The notes beneath the pieces are model-generated. The model searched no databases and was not told the DNA's origin. It saw only the letters and a list, made by a program, of their open reading frames with translations. From Maratus speciosus (lineage: Eukaryota > Arthropoda > Arachnida > Araneae > Salticidae), in NCBI GenBank assembly GCA_963932465.1, contig OZ010790.1, forward strand, positions 351,627,087-351,691,086: 64,000 nucleotides of DNA, given 5' to 3'. The translations under genes were made by a program, and so were the position numbers. Shown here in pieces: positions 34,550 through 44,427 of the stretch. Every line of letters starts with the position of its first letter. The stretch's first letter is position 1.

Positions 34550-35782
34550 GTTTTAATGACTAGGGAATATAACTAATTTTATTAAAAGCAAAGTTTGCGG
34601 TTACTGAAACAATCAAACAAAATAACAGCAATGAAATACAATGAAATCAAATATCGGAAAATAAGTGTAATTGTTTTAAATCAAAATGTATTCAAAATAT
34701 AAATCAAAGTTATCAGTAATTAAGAATAGAAATTATGAAACGAATTGCCAGTTACTTGAATATCATTTAAGGGGTGATGCAAAGCGTACACATCAGTTTC
34801 GTGCATTGAATTTTTTTTTCCAAGCACAGAACATGGAACCGTATTTGGCAATATGAACACTGAATCGTTTCTGCAGTTTTATTTTCTTACAAATCAGGCA
34901 AAACCAATCATCACTATTTACATTTTTATTTTAGATTCTGAATTATTAGACTTTTTTTGCAACAGAAGTTTTCTTTACATTATGATTGTAGTTCTCCCCT
35001 TTCATCATTTCCTTGATAATTGCATTACGCCTATTTTTTAAAACTTGATGTTTCATTTGCTTTTATGCTGTAATAGCTTCCTTTTAGTCGATTTTTTGTG
35101 CTTTTTCATTTCAAGGTATATTTTATATGGCGAAAATGTTATCACAACTGCTTTTTTTTGGCTCCCTCTGTACTTTTTTTTAAACTAAATTTAGCAAAGG
35201 ATATAACATTTCTAATGATTTTTTGGCTTTTGGGGAGGATTTGTAGCTACAGCCTTATTGCAGTTCAATTTCTTCACAACTTACACTCTCCTTTTTATTT
35301 CCTATATCCTATTTGCTGTCACCTGTTTTTTTTTTTTTTTTTTTGAGAGCTTGTCCGTGTGTTTTTCAATATTTTTAACATTATATTATAAAAGTATTTA
35401 AAAAAATATGCTCTATTGATAAATACGCTACGATTAATTATACGCAAACATTATATATTCAACAGTGTTGAATTCACCCCCTCCTCCCGGAAGGTTTAAG
35501 GTTTTATGCGTTTTAATGGCAAAAAAGTGTAATTCCACCCTCCAGAACTGTAAAAAGTCTGCCCTTCCTCAGGGAATCGCAAATATCCTCCAAGAAGAAA
35601 ATGTTTGAATTCAACTCTATAAACCAAATACGCCGTAGGAATAAAGTATTCAAAGAAAATATATACAAATACATACAAGATGAAAGAAATTGCAAACAAA
35701 ATTTATTGCATAAACATGTAAACATGTTTTTTTGTTTATATTGGCCTAAACTGTATAAAAAATCAATCCAAATATACCCCCC
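34550..35782. other. AT-rich stretch without recognised gene
   Basis: Several short frames, all low-complexity Phe/Leu-rich; no motif found. Confidence 0.4.
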
Positions 35783-35853
35783 TGTAACGGTGTTCAGTGG
35801 GATGGTTCACTTAAAATGCAAAAACTCCAACCATATTACAGGGACTATGAAAA

Positions 35854-35859
35854 TTTATT
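35854..35859 (-). terminator. Polyadenylation signal AATAAA of copy 1
   Basis: AATAAA on the minus strand about 190 nt beyond the stop codon of the membrane-protein exon, followed by a GT-rich stretch. Conserved in copy 2 at 42893-42898. Confidence 0.45.
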
Positions 35860-36044
35860 CAACATTTTAAACTTTAAAGTTACAAAAGAGATCATACTCA
35901 TAAATAATTAAGAGTGAGAGAGAGTCCATATTTTACAAGGTACGCCTGGGCGTGACCACAGACCGTGAAGGTCTTACATCCTTTTTCTTTCGAGATCAAA
36001 AGTTGAGAAACCGTGATTTCACAAGAATTATATAACACTAGTCG

Positions 36045-36193
36045 CTACACTTCGCCAAATTCAAACATTGGAACACTGAACGAACTGTGGACAAAGGTTT
36101 TATTCGCGAGCCAAATGATTAACCCTAAAAATCCAGCAACCCCGATGAGAACAATGAAACGCATGATGGAAAATGGTTGCCAGTCCACAAATC
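36045..36193 (-). CDS. Putative terminal exon of a single-pass membrane protein, copy 1
   Basis: The minus strand has an acceptor (GATTCCCAG) followed by 149 nt open to TAG at 36045. This gives 48 residues: FVDWQPFSIM, then a hydrophobic segment FIVLIGVAGFLGLIIWLA flanked by Arg and Asn-Lys, then a short tail ending MFEFGEV. A single transmembrane helix near a C-terminus suits a tail-anchored or type I membrane protein. A 190-nt 3' untranslated region with AATAAA follows. I do not recognise the family and no upstream exon was found, so function is unknown. The same exon, base for base, lies in copy 2. The absence of substitutions here against about 3.5 percent outside suggests selection on the protein or a recent local conversion. 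A plus-strand 95-codon frame overlaps it and is less gene-like. Confidence 0.4.
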
Positions 36194-38160
36194 CTGGGAA
36201 TCATTATCTAACCGAAATGATTACGTTAAAAATGCCCGCAACATACAATCGCGAAATTCCAAGAAAGGCATCTGGTAAACTACTTGACAAAAAGATTTAA
36301 CCTCCATGCAACGTGATTTTAAAAACCGCATCTCATTTCGATGTGAGAGACGGCAGAAACATCTGGGAGGTGTTTATATTATAGACTGGCATTCGCTTAA
36401 ACAAGTGTTACTTAAAATTACATACTGCAGACCGATGAAAGGGAAATATGCAGACTCTCGCATAAAATACATTCCTTTCACATTCGTTGTTAAAAGATTT
36501 TCAACGGTTCCATCTTAGCAGTGATAAGGAAGCTTTTCTCTGCATGAAATTAAATGAAGAGATATTGTTACTAGCAGCCGCAGCGGAACAGACAGATAAG
36601 GGAAAAAAAGAAAAAAAGAAATGAATCTTTGAGCGGCCTGAAATAAAGATGTTTTTAGAAAGAAGAAAGAAAACACATTACTAAAAATCTGGATGGTTTT
36701 GAGAAATGAATTTAATCACATCTTTCATTATAGGAAAGAGGGGGGGGGGATAATATGATCTAAAAGTAAGAAAGTTATGTTTTAAATTAATTTTGAATAA
36801 AAATCATAGCTATGGGATAGAAACGCTGTCACATAACTCACCGGCACAACAGAAGAAAACTGAAACGTGTACGTTGCAGCTTTATATCTACTTAAAATCC
36901 TTTGTCCACCTTCGCACTTACAGAATATGTATCATGACAAAATAATTAAAATTAACTATTTAAGTTGATATCTACCATATTAACTTGTATTAACTTGTCT
37001 GTGAAACTATTACCCGTTAGCTCCTGTAAAATATTTTATACAACTATAAGTAAGTAGAGAAAAAAAAATATATTTGCTTGCTTTTAAAACAATTCACAAG
37101 AATTATGTTATGTCCATGACTGAGCGCTCATAATATTCAAAATAATCTTTCTTTTTAAATTAAATATTCCACAAAATAAAAGGGCCACATTAGTTGATAA
37201 CACAGGATCCTATATTTAATTTTTGTGGCATTGTGTTTGTGACGCTGGTACCAGCATTTTAGTCATATATCTATTCATATAGAGAAGCATTTACTGTATT
37301 TACGACTTCTCAAAAATTTGATCTTACATGAGATCATAATATTAAATAAATGCAAGCAAATAAAAACAAAGGACAAAAACACACCAGTAAAAAAATTTGT
37401 TACTTTAAGGAAAGACGAATTCTTTCATAAAATTGAAGCTTATTTGTATTATCTTAGGTTGCTTCATTACTGGCATAAGAAACTTACAAATATTTGTGCA
37501 TAACGCACAAGACTACCAGAGACAAAAATAATGTGCAAGCTGCACGCGCTCAAACAAGTGTAGCCCTCAATATTGAAATTTTGTGAATTCTAGTGGCATC
37601 AGCTTATGGCTTCTGCCTTAAATAATAATTGGTAGTTTTTTTTAGATTCCTGCAATTTAACTAAGCCCCCGGATTCCAAAAAAAAAATCACAGTATGTTA
37701 TAATTTAGCATTTTATGAATTTTTACACTGCCATCCTGACTTTCCGTGTATTGATCAATATTTAACCCCTGGCAAACTTATAAAAAAATTAATAAGAAAT
37801 TGCACACAATTTTATATAGTGTAACAAGATATCTTACTCGATCTGCCACCTCCAAGTAAGAAGTATCCAATGAAAGTGTTAAAAAAAAAAATGTTACATG
37901 TTAAAAGTAACAAATTCGAAATGCATGTGTAGTTTAATATGTCATGTGACGGATAAGCCCTAGAAACATTAAAATCATTGTATAGATACAAAGTGATGAT
38001 GCCATTGATATGTTCTGAAATTATGCAAACACAAAAAAAAACCTGTTAAAAAAAGAAATATTTTAATATTCAAACATGGTGTAAAATTTAAAAGATAGAA
38101 AAGTAAAAGGAGAAACTGTATGTGTGTGGAGGGAGGGGGGGGGGAGGAACTCCCAAACTC

Positions 38161-38690
38161 ATGAACTACTTGTAATGCAATACATGAACAAAAGTGTACG
38201 CAAGCATACACAACGTGTAAGTAAACACATGAACAAATTGTATAATATCACATGAACTCTATGTATTAATGTCTCAATGAACTAAAATTGTAATGTATTT
38301 GCCAACAAAATAAACAGACAGTATATGTGTAATAACCCAAGACACTTGCATACGAGTGAGATTCAATTACATAATTAATGAGTTATCATCAAAATGTAAT
38401 GAATAAGGGTTAATAAAACAAATGAACTACTTGTAATAAGTGTGTAAACTCTGGTTAAACTCTAAACCAGCCAGTGTGTACAACTCAATGAACTATTTGT
38501 AAGAAAAAAAAAAGAAATACTGCCGAATAAATCGCTAGCAAAGTACAATGTGTAAAAGCAAATGAACAAAATATGTAAATCAACACATGAACTAGTGTAA
38601 TGTATGTATAAGAATGTACCAAAATGTATTAAAAAAAACAACTGTTGTGAAACACAAACAAATACCCAACACATGAACTATTTGTGAAAA
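38161..38690 (+). repeat. Cluster of about ten ATGAAC(T/A)A...TGTAA motifs
   Basis: ATGAACTA or ATGAACAA, usually followed within 3-8 bases by TTGTAA or TGTAA, occurs at 38161, 38184, 38229, 38252, 38277, 38422, 38488, 38562, 38587 and 38673. Spacing is irregular (about 25-145 bp) and surrounding sequence is not otherwise repeated, so this is not a simple tandem array. Confidence 0.6.
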
Positions 38691-39080
38691 GGACTGTTGA
38701 ATAAGTGGTTGCCTAAGGGTTAAAAAGAAAAATAAAACTGCATCTGACAAAGTCATTACTGTCTTAAGTTAACAGAAGCGTGCATAAAATGTATAACTCT
38801 ACGCTAAAAATTGTAGAAGTTATGCAAGCCAAGCATGTTCCAAGAAACGAATGAAAGGGAGAAAAAAAAATATTGATAGCAAAAATAACAAGCAATGTAC
38901 CTTATGTGGTATGAGTGTATGTATCCGTCACAAGACAACTGTGAGACTTGAACTCACAAATTAAAAAAATTTTAAATCTGAAGAAAAAAAATGCCAAAGA
39001 TTTAGTTTGACTACATGTGAATAGTCCTTTAAAAAAAATAAAGTGTACCTAACAGCTCACATTATGCATGTGACTACATT

Positions 39081-39084
<4 letters not shown>

Positions 39085-39126
<42 letters not shown>
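39085..39126. repeat. poly-A tract (42 nt)
   Basis: Uninterrupted A run inside the A-rich spacer. Confidence 0.95.
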
Positions 39127-39128
<2 letters not shown>

Positions 39129-40563
39129 CTTACCGATGTCAAATATCATGTCAGTTATAATAAAAAAAATACCTTATGTTATAACTTAAAATAGCAACGA
39201 GTTCACCAGCCGCGCGTAAACAATGAAATCTAACAGTACATTAGCTGCATGTGTAAAAATGTACACCCGGTTAATTATCCCTTGCATAAAACTTTAAGAT
39301 GACTGTGTAAACAATGTACAATAGTTACATTATGTTATAATTTCTGCAAAACTTTTAAACACACGAACTAAAAAAACATCTGACATTAAAAGAATGTCTA
39401 TTTAAAAACAACTACGAAGTTGTGAATGCAGTGAAAAAAAAATGCAATTTTAAGCTAAACACAAATGCTGATAAAAGAAACCTATACATGCACAGATGGT
39501 AATGAATGTCCTTAACCATGGTGAGTATTAATTGAAATATAACAAAATCAGCAAAACTGAACGAGTAAATGTGTGTGTGTGTGTGTGAAGTACCCGGCCA
39601 AACATGACATCACAAACCATGTGCATGAGAGGGGGAAAAACATGTGTGATTAATACCTAACAATGCTATCTGCCCATAGCAAGTTAGTGAAAAAGTGTAA
39701 ATTAGTGTAACGGTGTTATCCATCATCAGCATTAGAAAACAATTACAGGTGAAATTTTAGCAATCTAAAAATAATTTTTTAAATGTAAACAATACTCCAA
39801 TTGTAAAATTAATATTAGTGTAACTCCATCAATCATGTTAGAAAACACATCCGATCCCTGATTAAGCTAGCGGCCAACTTGCTTAACCATAGATCGAAAT
39901 ATACACATCAGACATTTTGCTATCCCATGGAAAATAGCGCAATGACTGAAGTATCCCACATAAACCATGACAGAAGTACTAGCAATCAAACTTACACAAA
40001 AAAAAAACAATGTATCAATGTGAATGCATGTCATTGAGAAACATAAAAAAAAAATAACTGTTTAAAACTATACGTCAACCCTATGTTGTACATCTTATGT
40101 ACTTTTCAAAAGCAAACGAGAGCCAAAAGGGAAAAAAAAAATATTTTTGTAATCATGATATGATGACTCGAGCTATGTAATATGCCTAAAGAAAATGTAT
40201 GCCAGGATGAACTAATCTAAGCTTACTAAATATTTTGCCAAAGTTCACAATCCAAGAAAATATATGTGAAAGATAAAATAATCTATTTTTTTTAAATATG
40301 TTTACGCCAACTTTATGTAAATTTCTAATCAAGTGGTCACATCTAACAGAGAGAAAATGTTATGCTCACCTCCTCTATAATTATTTTAAATTGCCACCAA
40401 TATGCACATCCAACATATTTCACATTACTCTTAATCAGTGCAAAAGAATTTATACTAAAGTCATAAAACAAAACTTTCTGCATAGAAAAAAAATATCTTT
40501 ATTAACTCTAAAAAGAAATTTCAAAAGTTGGCCCCAGATCCAATAGTGTAAAAAGGTATTTAA

Positions 40564-40763
40564 CCCTCCGTCTACCAGACGGGTCCATTGGACCCGACAG
40601 GTACATACAAAATATTCATTCAAACCAGAAATTTCTTTAAAATAAACTAAGTATATAAACCAGACAAAAATAAGGTAAATAAATAAGTTAAATAGTTTTA
40701 AATAAAAATTCTGGTGTAGAACGTTTTATTAAAACTTGAATAAAATTCCCGGTAGATCTAGGG
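40564..40763. mobile_element. piggyBac-type MITE (200 bp) with TTAA duplication
   Basis: TTAA at 40560-40563 and 40764-40767 flank an element starting CCCTCCGTCTACC and ending GGTAGATCTAGGG. A subterminal hairpin ACGGGTCCATTGGACCCG lies at about 40578. TTAA duplication with CCCT/AGGG ends is the piggyBac signature. No coding capacity. Confidence 0.85.
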
Positions 40764-42475
40764 TTAAAAGTAAGTCATTTACAATCTAAGATAAATATAT
40801 CTATAGACTTTTTTTTATCATTATCTTTAAGAAAGGCTGAATGACAACATCTTAACTAACAATAAAAAAAAACATTTAAAAATCCCCAGAAAACTACTCA
40901 TAAAAGACACTATACTGAATAAGTTGCAATATGACACGCATACTATTTAATTCATACAGTTAACAGACAGCATACGAGCCAGCGTATTTATGTCCAACAA
41001 ATCATAAAACAACAGAGAAGCAACTTCAAGGGCTGGAGATAAAATAAAAGGAATATATTATCTCTGAAGTGCGTCAATGTGTCAATGCAAGATACTCGGG
41101 AAGTTTCTAATATGAATCAAATGCAACAAACTTAAAAAAAAATGCTACCCCCCTTTTTTTTATCTTTCTTTTTATATACCCCTAGAAATCCATCTCAATT
41201 ATTCATAAATTTTAGTTTACCCTTCAACTGCCACTCTGTAAGTAACAACTTATATTTTTAAAAGCAGTGAAATATTACCTAACATATTAAATATTCATAA
41301 CAGAGATAAATACAAATACACCTCTTTTCAATCAAAATAGAAATTAAATTAAAAAAATAAACACACCTTTCGTTAACAATATGTCCTTCATAACTATAAT
41401 TAAAAGCAACAAAATGTGCACAGATAAATTAGATAAATTTTAAAAGGCAATTGTTTGTTCAATAGCGACAAGGAATGCAAGCGCAATATCTTTCAAGATA
41501 AATGCTAAACCCAGAAAATCCTTGTCATGTATGAAAATAAAGTATATTTAAACATCCATAAAATAACTGAACAGAAATAGCACTTACCTTTTAAACATTA
41601 ACTTGCAAAGAGCAGCTTAGAATTATAGCTGCAAGTATAACGATTTAAATAAAAAAAAAGCAATAATTTTTCTTTATAAAGCCGATATCTTCTCTCTTCC
41701 GGCTATTACCTTTTATAAGCAGTCTTAATAAAAACAATATGGAATAGTATGGAGTAATAAAATTTTACACACGTATGAATATAGAAACATTTATCATAGC
41801 ATGAAAAGAAATGAAACTGAATAAAAATATAAAAAGGAAAATACTGTATTAATTAAAATTAAGATTTTAAAAAGAAAAAAAAATGTTCATGTTGAAATTT
41901 GTAGTGTATTCTTATTTTTTTTAACACTACATAAAAATGCACTTTTTAACTGTAGTAATTAACACAACTAGTGTCACACTAAGTTCACTTTGAGATTTTC
42001 ATCTAAGTCACAGAAAAGCACATACTTTTTAAATGATGCGTCGCTCATATTTTAAGTGAGAAACACTTTTTTTTTAGATTACCTTGCGTAAAAACACATC
42101 TTGAAAAGAAAAAAAAAATCTTATCACAAATGCAATATTCGGAATGAAGCACGATGAATTTTGACATTGTCAGGTGCACTTTTTTGTAAGACTCACAAGA
42201 TTTCACTTTTTTCCTTTTGTTGCTCTTTCACAAACAACCTAGCAAAATGAATTGTGATGAATCCTGACATTATTAGGTACCCTTTTTTTGTCGAGTACAC
42301 TGGTGCTGAACTATTACTTTTTTTGTGTTGACACATTTTTTTTTTGAAGAAAAACACAGATCGCCTGTAAAAACTCGAATCACAGATAACGCACATCTAG
42401 AAGACTCCAATAGAGATTGAGCACAAAATTGGCGTTGATGATAATGTCAGGTGAGATGATAGGTAACAAACGTCT

Positions 42476-42613
42476 TTATTCCAACGTCACTAGTGTAGTA
42501 TCAGGATTGTGCATAGAATTAGTCCAGTTTTCAATTAAAATGCAAACAAAATTTTTGAAGACATGTAGCAGCGGTGCTCCAGCACATACATCATCCGGAT
42601 CATTCATCATGTA
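42476..42613 (-). CDS. Candidate terminal exon upstream-open, unknown protein
   Basis: The minus strand has an acceptor-like TTTCTGTAAACACCAG, then 45 codons including YMMNDPDDVCAGAPLLHVF and NFVCILIENWTNS, ending VTLE and TAA. The stop overlaps an AATAAA signal (42475-42480). Composition looks protein-like and the layout (acceptor, ORF, stop, polyA signal) matches a last exon. However, the plus strand also has a 96-codon open frame here and a good donor (CAG|GTGAGA at about 42451), so strand and reality are uncertain. It lies about 280 nt beyond the polyA signal of copy 2 on the same strand, so an alternative last exon is one possible reading. Confidence 0.25.
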   Translation of the reverse strand, partial: YMMNDPDDVCAGAPLLHVFKNFVCILIENWTNSMHNPDTTLVTLE

Positions 42614-42754
42614 CTGGTGTTTACAGAAACATCAGGAATGGGCAGAGAAGTTGCAGAATAAAATTGTCCTTTTAAGCTGCAGGTACTACGTCGAAGGTGC
42701 GGCATAAAAACATTAAAAAAAAAAGGTGGGGGGAATTTCTCTCTCTTAAACAAG

Positions 42755-42756
<2 letters not shown>

Positions 42757-42785
<29 letters not shown>
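42757..42785. repeat. poly-T tract (29 nt)
   Basis: Uninterrupted T run just left of copy 2 of the 1.05 kb repeat. Confidence 0.95.
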
Positions 42786-42787
<2 letters not shown>

Positions 42788-42821
42788 GTTGGAGAAACGA
42801 CCGGCCGATGGGCCAAATTTA

Positions 42822-43873
42822 TGTAACGGTGTTCATTGGGATGGTTCACTTAAAATGCAAAATCTCCAACCATATTACAGGGACTATGAAAATTTATTCA
42901 ACATTTTTAACTTTAAAGTTAGAAAAGAGATCATACTCATAATTAATTAAGAGTGAGAGAGAGAGTCCATATTTTACAAGGTACGCCTGGGCGTGACCCA
43001 CAGACCGTGAAGGTCTTACATCCTTTTCCTTTCGAGATCAAAAGTTGAGAGACCGTGATTTCACAAGAATCATATAACACTAGTCGCTACACTTCGCCAA
43101 ATTCAAACATTGGAACACTGAACGAACTGTGGACAAAGGTTTTATTCGCGAGCCAAATGATTAACCCTAAAAATCCAGCAACCCCGATGAGAACAATGAA
43201 ACGCATGATGGAAAATGGTTGCCAGTCCACAAATCCTGGGAATCATTATCTAACCGAAATGATTACGTTAAAAATGCCCCCAACATACAATCGCGAAATG
43301 CCAAGAAAGGCATCTGGTAAACCACTTGACAAAAAGATTTAACCTCCATGCAACGTGATTTTAAAAAACGCATCTCATTTCGATGTGAGAGACGGCATAA
43401 ACATCTGGGAGGTGTTTATATTATAGATTGGCATTCGCTTAAACAAGTGTTACTTAAAATTACATACTGCAGACCGATGAAAGGGAAAGATGCAGCCTCT
43501 CGCATAAAATATATTGCTTTCACATTCGTTGTTAAAAGATTTTTAACGGTTCCATCTTTGCAGTGATAAGGAAGCTTTTCTCTGCATGAAATTAAATGAA
43601 GAGATATTGTTACTAGCAGCCGCAGCGGAACAGACAGATAAGGGGAAAAAAGAAAAAAAGAAATGAATGTTTGAGCGGCCTGAAATAAAGATGTTTTTAG
43701 AAAGAAGAAAGAAAACACATTACTAAAAATCTGGATGGTTTTGAGAAATGAATTTAATCACATCTTTCATTACAGGAAAGAGGGGAGGGAAGGAAAATAT
43801 GATCTAAAAGTAAGAAAGTTATTTTTTAAATTAATTTTGAATAAAAATGATAGCTATGGGACAGAAACGCTGT
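42822..43873. repeat. 1.05 kb direct repeat, copy 2
   Basis: Direct copy of 35783-36829, about 7.04 kb away, same orientation. Flanked on the right by a C run and A run, on the left by sequence unrelated to copy 1. Confidence 0.85.
43087..43235 (-). CDS. Putative terminal exon of a single-pass membrane protein, copy 2
   Basis: Same acceptor, 149-nt ORF, stop and downstream AATAAA (42893-42898) as copy 1, with no base differences in the coding part. It encodes the WQPFSIM lead, the FIVLIGVAGFLGLIIWLA hydrophobic helix and the MFEFGEV tail. On the minus strand copy 2 lies upstream of copy 1. The pair may be tandem gene copies, alternative last exons of one gene, or the same ORF fragment within two repeats. 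Function unknown. Confidence 0.4.
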
Positions 43874-44019
43874 TAACCCCCCCCCCCCAAAAAAAAAAAA
43901 AAATTGCATGGAGATAGTAATCCATTATAAAATATCAAAAAAATTAAAAAAAAAAATAGTGTACAAAGTATACCGTCCTCAAAATTCATTACTTAATTTT
44001 CAAAATTTATCATCTGGTC

Positions 44020-44420
44020 TAATTTAAGCAACTTAAATTGGCCCAATTATGGCATCTGCGCCATTTTTTAAAACAGATAATTTCAAGACTAAGAACAAAA
44101 ACGAAATCAAACAAAGCCGCGTGAAAAATATGCGCAATTAACAGATGAATTTATATATGTATATGAAAACATAACAACTTACCTTAGTTTTAAAGTATTC
44201 ACTTACGTTTCGTAGGAAAAAAGTAGATCAAAACAGCTAACTTCAGGTTTTTTTATATTGTCTGAAAACAACACGTGGTAGGCGGTTGCTTCTTCTAATC
44301 GTGAGTGACGTCATCCTGATGAGTAGGATTTCAGCGGTAGAGGGCGTCTCTTCATATAATTAACGGCAGAAAGGAAACGGTCCAATTAAAACGACGGTCC
44401 AAATATAGCTACTCTCCCTT
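44020..44420 (-). mobile_element. Right terminus of a possible large DNA transposon
   Basis: Read inward from 44420: AGGGAGAGTAGC, TTTGGACCGTCG, AATTGGACCG, with another TTGGGCC-like word near 44040. Inverted partner of 34291-34320. The pair would bound about 10.1 kb. Confidence 0.5.
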
Positions 44421-44427
44421 ATTAGAG

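Larger units (their letters stand above)
35783..36829. repeat. 1.05 kb direct repeat, copy 1
   Basis: Near-identical to 42822-43873. Begins TGTAACGGTGTTCA and ends GAAACGCTGT(C/T). About 30 differences lie in roughly 850 bp of flanks, while about 190 bp around the exon (36045-36236) show none. The ends (TG...; the complement begins TG(A)CAGCG and ends CGTTACA) could also be read as LTRs of a 8 kb element with a coding-free interior. No clear polypurine tract or primer site supports that. Confidence 0.85.
36830..42470. other. A-rich, ORF-poor spacer between duplicated blocks
   Basis: The plus strand is markedly richer in A than T over several kb, with many short A runs and no motif-bearing ORF. 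It includes the ATGAAC-motif cluster, a 42-nt poly-A, a piggyBac-type MITE and a TG-repeat (about 39571-39587). It could be a long non-coding transcript, an intron, or the decayed interior of a retroelement. Confidence 0.5.

Noticed and set aside
35098..35346. 82-codon frame ending in poly-Phe
   Set aside because: Low-complexity T-rich sequence with a poly-T run; no protein features.
36013..36300. 95-codon plus-strand frame in the duplicated block
   Set aside because: Overlaps the minus-strand exon candidate, which has an acceptor, a coherent transmembrane helix, a stop and a polyA signal. The plus frame has none of these.
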